Positions 11,654 through 24,425 of a DNA stretch of 64,000 bases are shown here, in pieces. The stretch comes from Tetrahymena thermophila SB210. Lineage: Eukaryota; Ciliophora; Oligohymenophorea; Hymenostomatida; Tetrahymenidae. How positions within the stretch are numbered: position 1 is the first letter of the stretch; each line of letters opens with the position of its first letter. The stretch lies in the NCBI RefSeq assembly GCF_000189635.1, contig NW_002476161.1:124001-188000 (forward strand), in the 5' to 3' direction. The position numbers and the translations under genes were made by a program. The notes beneath the pieces are model-generated. The model did no database searches and was not told the origin of the DNA. It was given only the letters and a program-made list of their open reading frames with translations.

Positions 11654-13948
11654 ATGTAAAGGCTTGTTTTTGAATTTCAGAAAACATGTGATAACAATCT
11701 CTCGTTTGATGCTTTTAGACATAAAATTGAGAATCAGCTGAGAACTAATGAGAGACAAAAGATCTAACTTGATAGTTTGTTGGGATTAGAAAATACAAAA
11801 AGAATTTAGGAGAAGAAAAAGCGTGAAGAATTGAAATAAAAAAAGGAGGAAATGGAAAGAAAAAAGAAAGAAGATGAGGAAAGATAAAAGAGAAAAGAAG
11901 AGAAAGCAAAAAAGAAAAAAGAAGAAGAGCAAAAAAAGAAAGAAGAAGAGAATCGAGCTGCTAATCCAGCTGCAGCAGGAGCTACTTCTTCTACTTTAAC
12001 TTCCACAAACACTAATACAACCTAACCAACAGGTGCAACAACAAATATTGCTGCAGCTCCTGTAGATACTAGCATTTAAAATAAAACTTCATCTAATCTT
12101 GATAGCACTTAGCCTAAAGCAAATGAAAATAACAAAAATAAAGAAGAAAAAGCGAATAATGAAAATAAAGATAATTTAAATAAGTCAACTAAAGATGAAA
12201 AAAGCATAAACCAAAGTTTAATTAGCAATGCCAGTAATACTTAAGAAAATAAAGAAAAGAGTGAGATAGAAAATGATGAAAAATTAGATTTTTCTTAAGG
12301 TGATATGAGTGTCTTAACAGCATTGGAAGAGGAGGAGAAGAAAAAGAAAAAAGAAGCAGAAGAAAAGAAGAAAAAGGTGAAGGAAGAGGAAAAGAAAGAT
12401 GAAGAAAATAAAGATGCATCAGATAAAGATAAAGAAAAAGAGAAAAAAAAAGAAGAAGTCAATATTGGAGAAGCTATAATGAAGAACGAGCATTATGAAG
12501 TTTTCAAAAAATTTAATAAGATGATTGGAGACGATAGAATAACAGTTCCTGATACATTTTTACCAGATGTTTAGATGAAGATGTTAAGATAAAAAGCAAT
12601 GAATGAGGTAATTGATCTAGATCCTAACGACATACAATATCTTTTTAATGAATTGTAAAGTGTACGCTAAACGTTTGATCTTTTTAAAAAGTTGGTGGAA
12701 ACAATCAAGAGATTAGATGAAAAAGTAGAATTAATGGAAAAAAATGAAGAAAACTGTTTAATTATAAGTGAAGACGATATTTTATTGTACATCAAAGATT
12801 ATCTAGAAGCTAATGAAATGGCAGGTATTTTTTTGAAAAACGATATTGTGAGACAAACTCCATTTTTTGAGGATTTCTTTGAAAAAATATTAAAATACTT
12901 GGAAACTCTCTCAAAAATGTTGAAGAAACGTTTCTTTGCTTTCGCCAAGATAGAGCAAAACTCATTAACAATAAATTACGGATATTTGAAAAATACCATG
13001 AAAAAATTCTCAACACCAACCTTAAATTTAACATAAATCCTAAAAGAAATTTACACAGATTTGAACTCGTAGATTTTAAAATACATGTTAAATTAAATAG
13101 TTTTCATATTTGAAACTTCTGAAGAAGAAGGTTCTATAAAGAAATTTAATCGCTTAGATGACTCAGAAGACTCATTCAAAATTACTCTCGATTCCACACC
13201 TGAACACATAAAAGACTATATGGATATTTTGCAAAATAATGCAGAAAAATACTTCTAGGTCTTAATTTAAATATCAAAAATAATCACTACAACCCCTATA
13301 GAAACGAAAATTGAAGAATTGCAAGATTATTTAGAAAATAAAATGGAAGCATTGATGAAAGAAACTCCAGATCATTTTTAAAAACCTGAGGTTTTAGAAA
13401 TATTAAAAAATTTTGACAATTAAATGAATTCTCTTCACGAATCATTCGTTTTTGATATGAAAGGTATGGCAGAAAATATAGAAACAACTAAGCTAGAAGA
13501 AAGTCTAAAGAAGAGACTGCTTTCACTTAAAAATCAAATGTATACATAAATGAAGTCCCTCAAAGATTGCTCTGACAAAGAAGATTACAATTTCTTCTAA
13601 GAAATAATTCTCGACCACTTTATGAATATTAATAAAGAAACATAAAAAGTAATTGAAAAGAAAAAAGGCAATTAAAATAAAAGAAATTGTCTAGAAGTCA
13701 TCGTGATGAATTATTAGCTCTTATCAAGTTTAATAGAGCTGTTTGAAAACGATTTGGACGACAAAAGCAAATCATAAATTCATTATAATTGTTTATATTA
13801 AATTATTAAATCTGTCAAAGAATACTTTTAATCTTTCATTGATTTAGATGCTGTCTAACAAGACGAAATTATTTTGCAAAAAGCTCTTCACACCTTTACC
13901 GACATCTAATTTCTAGAATGCTAAATATTTGACCAGCTTAAATCTTGA
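11654..13948 (+). CDS. Lys/Glu-rich protein with long charged helices, unknown function
   Basis: An intronless reading frame from ATG 11654 to TGA 13946-13948, 764 residues. After a short N-terminal segment, residues about 45-95 and 215-275 are almost pure Lys/Glu/Asp with Ala, suggesting long single helices or coiled coil. Between them is a Thr/Ala/Asn/Ser-rich linker. The C-terminal 480 residues are ordinary mixed sequence, helical, with DPNDIQYLFNEL and ETPDHFQKPEVLEI among recognisable landmarks but no family I can name. Start choice: no in-frame ATG lies in the upstream 75 bases. Codon use is richer in G/C-ending codons than the flanks, as expected for a real gene. Confidence 0.82.
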
Positions 13949-14752
13949 GTTCATTCAAACAAATTTTTAATTTCCAAACAAAATTGGGATTCAAATTTTT
14001 TAATTAATTAATTAAAAATATTTTTCATAATTTACTTTTATTCTAAGTAGTTTGTTCATAAATAAATTAGTTATTTTAAAATTTTAATAAAATTTTCTTT
14101 TGATTTTAGATAATAGAAATTCAATAAATAAAAAAAATTTTAATGAGCTTTTAAATATGTTTTCAAAAATTTATCAATTCATTTTAAAAAGTAAGTTTTT
14201 TATTATTTTCTCTCATAAACTATTAAAAAATCTTATCAATATTCATAGATTTGAAGTTATTTGAAAGAAAGAGTAATTTTATTAATTAGATCATTTAATA
14301 ATCAGAAAAATAAATATTCTACTTACTCTAAACAATTATTAATTATTTTAATTTATTAAGGTAACATTAAAGGTTTTTTTTGAACTAAAAATAAAATTTG
14401 AAAACTTTTATCAAAATTATTAAAGAAAGAAAATTTAATCATTTTATTTTTCTGTTTTAAGAATTCAGAAATAAATAAAACAATAATTTAGAAAAGCAGA
14501 TTGAAATTATTTCTTTAGGGTAATTTTTTATTTAAAATATCTTTCAAATTTCACAATTAACTCTTTTAATTTAAAAATTTGTTTGTCAATTTATTTTGAA
14601 CGAATTTTATTTTTTTTAATTTAAAGTGGTTTTATTTCTTTCAAATTTATGTATTTTTGGTGATAATCATGGAAAAAGAAGTTGCATAAATTCATTAACT
14701 GACTGAAAAAACACAAATGGTAATAATAATTAAATTGCAAAACAAAAACAGA
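13949..14752. other. AT-rich region between convergent genes
   Basis: About 800 bases separating the stops of a plus-strand and a minus-strand gene, hence both 3' UTRs. Long T runs; no coding stretch, RNA gene or repeat recognised. Confidence 0.6.
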
Positions 14753-15964
14753 TCAATTGTTAAAATTGTTGTTTAATTTTATTATTTCAATAAATGGGCA
14801 ATAATTTTGTGGTTTATTGCCTTGATGCCAATCATATCCTACAGCTATCACAAGTAAAGTGGCTTATGAGTTTAAGCTAATGCAAGATACACTTTGTAGT
14901 ATATAATTTTCTATGAATTAAGAATAAGGCTTTTTTGATAAAATAACCTTTCCATCACCTCCACAACTGATAAAGTTTCTTTTTCCTTTACTGTTTTAAG
15001 GTAAAACCTAAATAGAGTTTACACTAAATGTATATACATTCAATGAATTAGGTAAATTTTATCTTTGACTGCTAACTGATTGGCTCTACTGATTGTAGTT
15101 CTTTAAAATCTGAATTTCTCTTTTAGTAAAGTGTAACAAGTTATTTTTAGTATCGTCTTTATCCCATAAGAAAAAGTCATCTCCAAATTTTTCAAATTTA
15201 ATCCTACAAATTAAACCATCGAAGGTTCCTAAAATAATTTCTCCATTTAATAATGAGTTTTTTTTTACTTAACCACAGCTTACATAAACTTGTTTGAATG
15301 GATGCTCTATCAGATCAAATACATTTTACTATAAATCAATTAAATAAATATTTTAACTCATTCCATATAATAGAATAAATGGGAAGTCAACTGAACAGCC
15401 TATTAAAGATTAGTTTTAATTATCATAATTTAATTAAAGTCCACAATACTTTGTTAGTTTGATTTTTTATGCTTAATTTGTATTTGATGGTTTTGTTATT
15501 TAATCATTTATAATAGTTTTGTTTATTCTTATATATCCTGCCATGTCAACTGAGAGCAATCCCATTTGAATATTTTAAATAAATATAATTGGATATTCTG
15601 CCATTAAGTAAGAGATTGGATCATCTTCGTTTGTGCTTATTTAAAACAATTCTCCTATTTCATTTGCATACCATATTAATACACTATTCTATGTTTATTT
15701 TATTTCAATATTTAATATAGCTAAATGCTATAGCTTCTTATAATAAACTCTATTTACTTCCATTTCTTCTACCTTTTATTCATAAAATTAAAAAAATATT
15801 TAACCTTATTTTAAATAACTTACTTAATATCCGATTATCTCAGAAGCCCAAGTACTAACAAAAAATAATGTTGAATTAAGCCATTTAATGCAACTTACAG
15901 TATCAGATGGCTGTTCCCCTTTTTTTACATGAACTTTATTTTGCTGTTAAGTTTTATTGCTCAT
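14753..15964 (-). CDS. Bub3/Rae1-family WD40 beta-propeller protein
   Basis: Minus-strand gene, two exons: 15964-15824 and 15772-14753, with a 51-nt phase-0 intron (15823-15773), 386 residues. The N-terminus (SDTVSCIKW, then LFFVSTWASEIIGY) matches the opening blade of Bub3/Rae1 proteins, where a Ser-Trp-Asp-like block follows a short leader. Near the C-terminus FISCGGDGKV and the block ending VGYDWHQGNK match the family's characteristic final blade (SYDW or SYTFEEG in animals and fungi). Bub3 acts in the spindle checkpoint and Rae1 (Gle2) in mRNA export at the nuclear pore; the sequence does not decide between them. The YDW signature leans slightly to Rae1. The middle blades are divergent and lack clear WD dipeptides. 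Confidence 0.72.
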
Positions 15965-16456
15965 AAAACTATTATTGCTTTATATTTATTTAAATTTTTA
16001 CTTTTTAAAATATTTAAATTATTATATTTATTATAAGAGACACACTAAAAGTATAAATATTATTTTTAAATAAAATAAGGTTATTTTCTTATTTTTAATT
16101 GTATTTTTTCATTAATTTTAATTTATTAAAATAGTTTTTTTAAATATTCTTATTAAATTATGATTAGATAATAATGCATAGAGTTAGAATAAATGAAGAA
16201 ATAATCAAAAAGTATTCTAAATAAATTTAAGTCAATATCAAAATATTGGAGAAAAAATAAGATATAAATTGATTCATGGTTATAATTAAAAATTATCTTC
16301 GCTTACAATTTGTATGATTATAGATTGTAAAAAGTAATAATTATAAAACTACTTTGTATTTGGCGGAATATTATTTATTAAGACATTCTTATTAGATTAA
16401 AATACTTATTAAAAAACTAAACTATAAATACCTTTTTGATTAGAAATAATTTAGGA

Positions 16457-17771
16457 ATGATTGAAACTGAAAATTATTTAAGTCCTATAAAAAGGGTTGA
16501 TCATTTCAGTAAAAAGGGCAAGTACTCAAAAGATTTGATTGACATGCATAAAATATTAGAAGAGAAGGACTTGTTTATTATGTAATTTTTTGGACACATT
16601 TAAATTTGTTGTTTTTAGATGATAAATGATATTTATAAAAAAAGAAAATTACAAAAACAGCTAAGCGAAGCAAATAAATAGATAATATTAAATAAAAACG
16701 AAAAGAGTGAATTTGAAAAAAAGCTTTAATTGTAAGAAGAATATATTTAGAAGTGCTAAAAAATAATGTATTATTTATTTAAACTTTACATAATTAGTCA
16801 TTTTAACTCTTTTCAATATTTGCTAAATATAGAAGCCAATATGAGTCATTATTGCAATAACATAAATCTCTTTCATTAGGTAATAATATATAAGATATAA
16901 GAATATTAACAATATTATTTTAAAAGATAAAAAGTTATAACTTCCGAGCATTTAAAATTCTTAAATTTGCTAAGATTTAACCTTATAAGGTTCATAAATA
17001 TAAAGTTCAAAAAAGAAGAACAAGTTTGAAGCAGATAATGAAAGCTTTAAAGAAAATAAAAGTTATAACAGCAGAATATAAGTAGAGAAAAAGCATTTTG
17101 AAACTAGCACAGAGAGCCTCTCTTTTTAGGAAGGAAGCTCGCCAAGAAATATTTAACTTGATACTTAGCATGGAAACTAATAAAATATAAATTATGATTA
17201 ATAAATGACTAAAAGCGAATAAAAACCAGTGAAAAAGAAATATTATATTGATGAGTAAAATTTAGATAGAAACAATTTTTCAAATAAATTTCGCGGTATG
17301 AATAGGTCACTAATTCAATAAACGAATCATATAGGTTCTAGTGACAGTTAATAATAAATTCAGTTTTAAAATAAGCAAAATGGAAGTGAAAGTTTGAATG
17401 CAAGAGATAGGAATAAAAAATAAATCTAATAAGGCAATTTAAGAAATTCTTTATAAGATATTTATCTAAATTTTAATGGAAACTTTTATGGTAACAAACA
17501 AAATAATTTAGTTGCGAATAACTCTCAATTATCTTAACTTATAAAAGGAAATTATGAATAAAGCTATTAGAAAGATAATATTTTTAGCAGATAAAATTAG
17601 AACTCAAATTATTTAAAATAAAAATAACTAGAAAGTTAACCTATTGGATAAATAAAGTCTACCCCTGATTTATCCCTAATTAAGCTTCCTATTAGTAAAT
17701 TACAAAAAGTAGAGTCAAAAGAAATCAAAAGAAGAATCAATCTAAAGGTTGAGTAAAAGTTCTTAAATTGA
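16457..17771 (+). CDS. Coiled-coil/Q-N-rich protein, unknown function
   Basis: Three exons (16457-16767, 16833-16879, 16927-17771) give 400 residues; introns are 65 and 47 nt. Residues about 55-125 form a Lys/Glu/Gln helix likely to be coiled coil (KKRKLQKQLSEANKQ, then SQYESLLQQHKSL), and the rest is polar, Gln/Asn/Ser-rich and probably disordered. The 47-nt exon is supported because joining it restores one frame across all three exons. Two uncertainties: the frame stays open upstream to an ATG at 16160, so the start may be earlier; and bases 16582-16618 look like a 37-nt GTA..TAG intron, but removing it gives an immediate TGA, so it is kept as coding. Upstream it shares a divergent promoter region with the Bub3/Rae1-like gene. 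Confidence 0.68.
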
Positions 17772-18893
17772 GATCAATTCAATTTAATTTCATTCTGTTT
17801 TAACTTTTATATAAAAAAAATTTTAATATAATTCAAAACCAAACATTATAATAGTATATAATATTATAAAATTATATCCAAAATAATATTGATATTGATT
17901 GATATATTTTTAACACTTATGCTTATTATAAAATATATATGTGAGTGCAAATATATGTAATAAATAATACATTTAAAGTAATTGGTTTATTTATAAAAAT
18001 AATAATTTTGGCTCATCTATGAAAAAACAACTTAAAGCTACTAAGAAAATGGTAAAAGAACTAATGCCTATCTTCTTTCACATGACATGGCAGAAAAAAT
18101 ATAGTAACATATTTTTTATCAAAAGGATTTCGACCCCTTATATAAATTAAAAATTACAAAAACTCCAACTTTACATATATTTGGATCTACTTCTATCTAT
18201 TAGGTAATACCTATCAAACGAATTAAAGATCACAACCTAATGTGCAAACTTAAATAATAATACCTATTTCTCAATAATTAGAATAAAACCTAATATAAAA
18301 AATATAAGATGATTTTATAAAATCTAATATTTAATACAATACCTAATAAGTACCATTATACTAAAATTTAATATCTAAAAATACATGTAAATATTAAGTT
18401 GATAAATTTGTAATTGTGATAAAAAGTTTTAATTTTTATCAAGTTGAGTTTTTGAAGTAATATATTTTTAATTAATTTGTTGGATTAAATTATTACTTTA
18501 AATAATTTTTCTTTAATATTAATTCTGTTGATGAAATATCTATCTACTTTTTATTATTAGATTTAAACAAAAATAATTTATTTTATTCTAAAAATAGCAT
18601 TTCTAAATTTAAAAATATAAATTTGAAATCCTTTTCAGTAATTTATTTTATTTTAATTGAAGAAATATTTTATATTTTTTGAAATAAAGTGTATTTATAC
18701 ATAATAAAAAATTTTAAATCAGCTAATTAGATGAAAATGAATGAATGAAAAAAGAACTTTCTACTTTTGATATTTAATTTTGATGAAGATATTAGAATCT
18801 TTAAGAAATTAATTCGTATCCTTTGATCCTTTAAAATTTTTAATAACTAAAAAATCTGTATTTTGTTTATTTTGTTAAGGATATTTTGATAAA
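17772..18893. other. Intergenic region with repeated AATACCT motifs
   Basis: About 1.1 kb between plus-strand genes. An open frame at 18019-18309 (96 residues) is no longer than chance predicts with one stop codon. Within 18200-18350 the heptamer AATACCT occurs repeatedly, once inside a small palindrome (AGGTAATACCT near 18211). No RNA gene recognised. Confidence 0.5.
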
Positions 18894-20039
18894 ATGTTTA
18901 GGCTAACAACTAAATTTATAACTGGCTTTTCCTCCAAGAAGTATGGTTAATTGCAAAAGTTTCAACATAGCCAGTTAAAAAGCTTGATGAACCAAAGCTT
19001 TAAGAGATTTTCTACTGAGACTGAGCAAATAATTTAATAGCAAAAACCTGAAGAAGTTAAGTTCCAAAAAAAACCTTTAAGGATATTCCTTGGTTTTTTA
19101 ATTTTAAATGGCTTATTAGGGTTTGCATATATGAAAAAGTTAGAATACGATAATAGATATGAATTCAAGATACTTATGAAACTATTAGAATTCAAAAAGG
19201 CATACTAAAGTGATAGTTCAAAGTTTACTTTAGAGGAGATTAAGAAAAACCTTGATGAGTTCCTTGTAGAAAATGTAACATTATCTTTAAATGAATAGAT
19301 TACAGGAGAAATTAGAAAAATCGCAGTTGAATTATGTGAGAAATATCCTAATGAACGTGAAATACAAATGTTTGCAAGTTAAGTATGTGAATATGAAAAG
19401 TATGCATTTTACTTGAAAAACACTTTGGCAATAGATCGCAAATACGTTGATGATGTCTTAATCCGTTAGATGGCTTTAAATTGTGAGCGCTATGGAAAGG
19501 ATAAACCTTTCTATTTTGATGAGTTTTACAACGCTTGTACAAAATACAGTTTAGATAACAGATTTGAAGAGGCTGATAAATGTTTGAACTATTACTTAGC
19601 CTTAAATCCTTCTTAATATTACAGAGCTGCTGTCTAGCAAATTAAGAATTATGAACTTACTAATAATTTTACTCTGATGGCTGAACGTATTGACGATTTG
19701 TTAAACAAAGAAAAATTCTTAGATAAGAAAGAAATTGATTATCTAATTTCCTTTGTCAAAAAGTTCCCTCCAAGTTAACTAAAACAGATTCCAGACCAAA
19801 TAATTGCTGCTAAGCTCCTTTTAGACCACTAAACTGATCTATCTTAAAAATACGTCAAACAAGTTCTTGACAAGGATAAAAATAACCTCTAGGCACTATA
19901 TTTGCAATCTTAAATCTACTCTAAAAATTAACAAACAGAAAAATACAATTAAGTTATAAATTAAATAAATAAACTCAATCCTTCCTTCTTGTCTAGCCAA
20001 TAATAAGCAGTATCAGCAACAACAACTAATTAATAGTGA
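18894..20039 (+). CDS. Probable mitochondrial membrane protein with TPR-like C-terminal region
   Basis: A single exon of 381 residues. The N-terminus (MFRLTTKFITGFSSKKYG and on to about residue 45) is rich in Arg/Lys/Ser/Thr/Phe with almost no acidic residues until residue 44, typical of a mitochondrial presequence. One membrane segment follows at about 64-80 (IFLGFLILNGLLGFAYM). The soluble remainder is helical, with a TPR-like motif in RFEEADKCLNYYLALNPSQ (about 225-243) and repeated helical hairpins around it. A single-pass inner-membrane protein with a helical-repeat domain is the simplest reading. The exact role is not recognised. The C-terminus is Gln/Ala/Thr-rich. Confidence 0.8.
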
Positions 20040-20962
20040 AGTTATATTTTTAATATATTTAGTTTAATATTTATGTTCAAAATTGTCATAAAATTTAAAT
20101 CAATTCAACAATAATTTAATTAGAAATTAAAATGATTGTTTAATTTTTTAGTATATTGTGAGATTTTAATTATTTTAAACATCAAATAAATTATTGATCT
20201 ATTAATAAATTACTTAAAAAATTTTGTTAAAAAAGGACTATTTTTTGTAAAATTTATTATCATCTTCAATTTTGTATCTTGCTCTGCTTCGATTTTTATT
20301 AAAATAATCAAAAATTCTTTAAATTAATTTAAATTTTTTCACCAAACAGAAAACAAATTGAATTTTCTAAAAATTAGTGTTGGTTTCTTTATAAATTTGC
20401 TTACTCTAATTTGAAAACAAATCTACTGTAGTTAGACCTAAGTAGTTACTAGTAAAAACCCCTCTTTATGAATTTTATTAATTTTGAGAAATGGGTGCTT
20501 GACTTAAGGCTAAGCAGTTTAGAGCTAGGCAAATAATGAAATTGGTTGTGGTTAGGGTAAGTAGTAATGACTTTATTTTATCTTGTAATAGTTCAGCTAG
20601 ATTAAAAGATAAGCTATAGAATAAAGGAGTAGTATCTATATATTTCACTAACTCTTTGCATCATATATCTATCTTATCTGATCAAAGCATTAATTAATTA
20701 TTTATAAAAAAATATAATGAGCTAATTAATTATTAGCATTTTAGAAAGTACCCCCACCATGCTTGGATGTAAAGACACTCACTCACTCAATCGGTCTCTC
20801 TTTAACTTATTAGTTTATTAATTTATTTGTTTTTAGTATAAAAATCTTGGGAAGTGTATAAATATAATATCTTGCAAATATAAAATTTGATATTGTCTTA
20901 AAATAATAAACAATTAAATAAAACAAAAAGATAAATAAAAAACAAGCAATTTACAAATAAAA
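20040..20962. other. Intergenic region with a GC-richer patch
   Basis: About 920 bases between two plus-strand genes. Most is AT-rich, but 20470-20570 and 20745-20810 are richer in G/C (for example ACCCCCACCATGC near 20752). Neither folds into a tRNA that I can see and neither gives a convincing protein: the frame from the ATG in GAGAAATGGGTGC hits TGA at its fourth codon. Confidence 0.5.
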
Positions 20963-22508
20963 ATGGATCTCTTAAAAAACTTAAAAGAACAAGTTAACTC
21001 TTAGCAATCAGAAACTGAGAAGGAAGAATCTCAAACCCAAGCCTAGGTCTAACAAAATGACGAAAAAAGCAACCTCAGCAATAAGTCTAAATTGACTAAT
21101 TAAAATAAAAAGGAAGTCCAAATTAACTACTTCTAATCACCAGCCTTTAACAACACTATTTTGAATAGTCTTGCTTCTATTAAGCCTATGACTTTACAAG
21201 ATAACAGCAAAGCATTTGTCATTGGTGTAATTATATTTTTAATTCTTTTTAATACGATAGTAGTTTTGAAATGGGAGCAAATAAATATCACTTTAAATTC
21301 GAAATTTCCTACAACACTCAAAAGTTAGCAAACTCATTTGAAAAGATTATTTATTAGCACAATTGAGATTCCAAATTTTTAGAAAAAAACATGTTTTAAT
21401 TGAAACAAGGTTTGAAATTAGCAAAATCAAACTCATTTTTGAGTGATTGTTAAAATTTGATGAATCAATCAATAAAAATTTCTCTTTTTTTCGATAAAAA
21501 TTACAAATTTATAACAATTTTTACTATTAATTCTACTAATAGATTTGTGGAGGTGTTTCTGCTGGTAAAAGTATTATTACAAACTTAATTTACAACTCCT
21601 TAAAGACTCATAATCTTAGTGTTGCAAATCTCATCCAAAGCAGCTTCTATAAACAGATTCCTTAAAATGATTAAAATTAAAATAAAGATGAACAAAAAAA
21701 GAACTACAACTATGATGAACCTGATGCTATTGACTGGGTTCATTTCAAGGAAGCTCTTACTACTTTGATCGATAAGAAACCTTTTAATGCTCCTGTTTAT
21801 GATATGAAATTAGAATAGTATTCTAAGGAAACTTAAAATTATAGAACTGCAGATGTCATTATTGTTGAAGGTACTCTTATCTTCTCACAAGAACCTATCA
21901 GAGAATTATTTAACCTCAAGCTTTTCCTCGACACTGATGAAGATGTTAGATTAAGCAGAAGAAGTAAATATTTAGTTATATAAAATTTACTTGAGCATAA
22001 AAATAAAACAAGTTTTTAAAGCTAAAACAAAGTGCATTTTAATACCAAAAAAGAAAAGAAATCATTTGAAAATATCTGATATTAATGATTTTTTATTTAT
22101 TAATAGTTTATAAGGATGTTTGCATTAGAGGTAAAGATATTGAAAATGTTGTTCAAAGATATTTAAAATACACCAAGATTGGCTTCGAAAAATACACTCT
22201 TCCTGTAAGCACAAAATTATTTAATATTTAAGAAAAATTATTAAAAAATAATTTTATTAATCAAATTAGTCAAAGAAGTATGCTGATATTATCATTCCTA
22301 ACTACGGTGGTGGTTACTCTTCTTCTTACCAAGAAGAAAGTAATTTATTTATTTATATAGTAAAAAAGCATTAAAAATTAACTTAATATTTTAAATAAAA
22401 GTCCTTGCAGGTTTTGGTTCATTAGATAATGCTGCTTTAGAAGTTATTATTAACCAAATCGTAACTAGGGGAGTAGAATAAAAAGTAAAATAAGGCCAAT
22501 AAAACTGA
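20963..22508 (+). CDS. Uridine kinase-like P-loop nucleoside kinase
   Basis: Five exons (20963-21226, 21543-21963, 22107-22204, 22270-22339, 22411-22508), 316 residues. The P-loop spans the first intron: [14 protein letters not shown], the Walker A of uridine/cytidine kinases and phosphoribulokinases. Family hallmarks follow: DEPDAIDW (the Asp before the substrate region), [16 protein letters not shown] (Walker B-like), [14 protein letters not shown] with the Arg-rich lid, [13 protein letters not shown], and [11 protein letters not shown] at the end. Known family members phosphorylate uridine and cytidine in pyrimidine salvage. Odd features are a polar 75-residue N-terminal extension and a 316-nt first intron, long for this window. 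The last acceptor could also be 22401 (adding ILAG-type residues); both keep frame. Confidence 0.85.
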
Positions 22509-24425
22509 TTTTAGGAAATAAAATAAACATAATAGAAATAATCTTGATAGTTAAAATAATAATTGAAATCTAATTAATTAAAATTAGCACTTTTATTATG
22601 TATAAATTATTATATTTTATATAAATATATCAATCAATTTGCAAATTTAATTGAAAATTGAATTACTTACTATTAGTAATTGACCAACATATTAATTAGA
22701 TGCTCAAACTATATTTAAAAATTATTTAAACTTTTAATATTTTTCAACAGATAATGTGAAACATTTATTCCTAAAAATAAAATAATTTAATTTTTTAAAT
22801 TATTTTTTAGTATTTGAAAAAGGGATATGAAAATTTAATAATTTATTTTCAACAATTTGATATAAAAATCATTGTAAACTTATTATCTAATATAATTAAA
22901 ATTGAATTAATGTGAAATAGAGATTAAATATTAATAAAACTAAATAAATAACTAAAGATTTTATTAATATTTGGAAAAATTTAAGAAAATCACTAAAAAT
23001 TCAAACTTTTATTGAAATTTAAATACAAAAAAATATATTTTTTTATAATTAAATTTAATAAAATTAATCTGAAAAAGCTTATAAAATATTAATAAATTTG
23101 TGCTAAAAATATTAAAATCATTCAAAAAAATTGAAAATAGAATTTCTTTAATAAATCAATTATTTGTAATTATTTTTCTATTAAAATTAAAAAACAGAAA
23201 TTTTGATTGAATGAAAACAAATTCAATTTGTTGAAAAAGAATAAATTTATTAGATAGTTTCTCAATTAAAAAGAATATGATTGAAAATTGTTATTATTTA
23301 GAAATATATAGAGGATAATAAAATTTAAAATTATTATGTATATAAAACTGTTTTCATTAAATGAATCTATATTTTTTCATATTTTATTTTAATTCATTTT
23401 TTCAAAGTATTCAATCGCTTGTTGAGAAGTATTTAAAAGAAGAAATTGTTATTTATTTTTTGAACAGTTAATTTAATTTTATAAAATGCAATAATTATAA
23501 TCTTTAACCTAGATTTAATTTTAAGATTGAAATTAGAATAGGAATTAAAATTTTACTTGGAAAATCTATTTTATTAAAAATGATTACAACTTTAAGAGAA
23601 AAAACTCGAATAATTACAATTTTCTTATTAAAATTTTCTAGAATTTAATTAACTACTTCCTTTTAGCAAAATACTTTTAAATAATATAAAGTTTTTAACA
23701 TTTAGGTTTCGAGCAATCATAAAAAAATTTCTATATAATTACTCATCCTAGTTTACATATAATATTATGTATTGATTAAGAAAAACTGGTTGTCATTTAC
23801 TTTTAAAAATGTTTGTTTATTCTTTATTTCTGAAAAGAAATGTGTAAATAAAAAAGTTTTTTTCAATTCCTTTTAATTCAATAAAGATAATCTAATTTTT
23901 AATAATTAATTTTTTTTTTCCATAGAAGGAATCTTAATCGAGTTACAATGATAAATTTGACCTGCTATGGGAAAATCATAAATATTTATTTGTTTATTTT
24001 TTTAATTTGTTTGCTTACATTCTTATCAAAATAATTTGATTTAAATTTTCGCATGTTTATGGATGACAATTTATTTTAATAATTTTTAATAGAAAAATTT
24101 TGATGAATTAAAATATTAATAGCTTGACATTAACCCAATATCTTTTTATTAAACGATCATTTTTACATTAATTTAAAAATAACTGCTCTAGTTATTAAAT
24201 TAGTAAGTTAAATTTATTATGATTACTCATTCAACTCTATTTAAACTTAGATATTTTTATACTTTAAATTATTTTTATCATCAAAAATACTATCTGTGTT
24301 TTAATGCTTAACATTTCCTGCATTTTAATTTACTTGGATAATTAAAGATCTATTAAAAAATAATACTTACTTATTTATTTATTAATTATTTTCTATTTTT
24401 TTTTTTTTTTTGATATATCTGCAAA
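22509..24425. other. Long AT-rich intergenic region
   Basis: About 1.9 kb with very low G+C and long A/T runs. No protein-like frame, RNA gene, or repeat recognised on either strand. Contains the 3' end of the uridine kinase transcript. Confidence 0.55.

Noticed and set aside
18019..18309. 96-residue open frame in the gap before 18894
   Set aside because: No more than chance length, no protein-like motifs and no splice continuation.
20752..20764. CCCCCACC string considered as a telomere-like repeat
   Set aside because: Ciliate telomeres of this group are CCCCAA/GGGGTT arrays; a single CCCCCACC is not an array.
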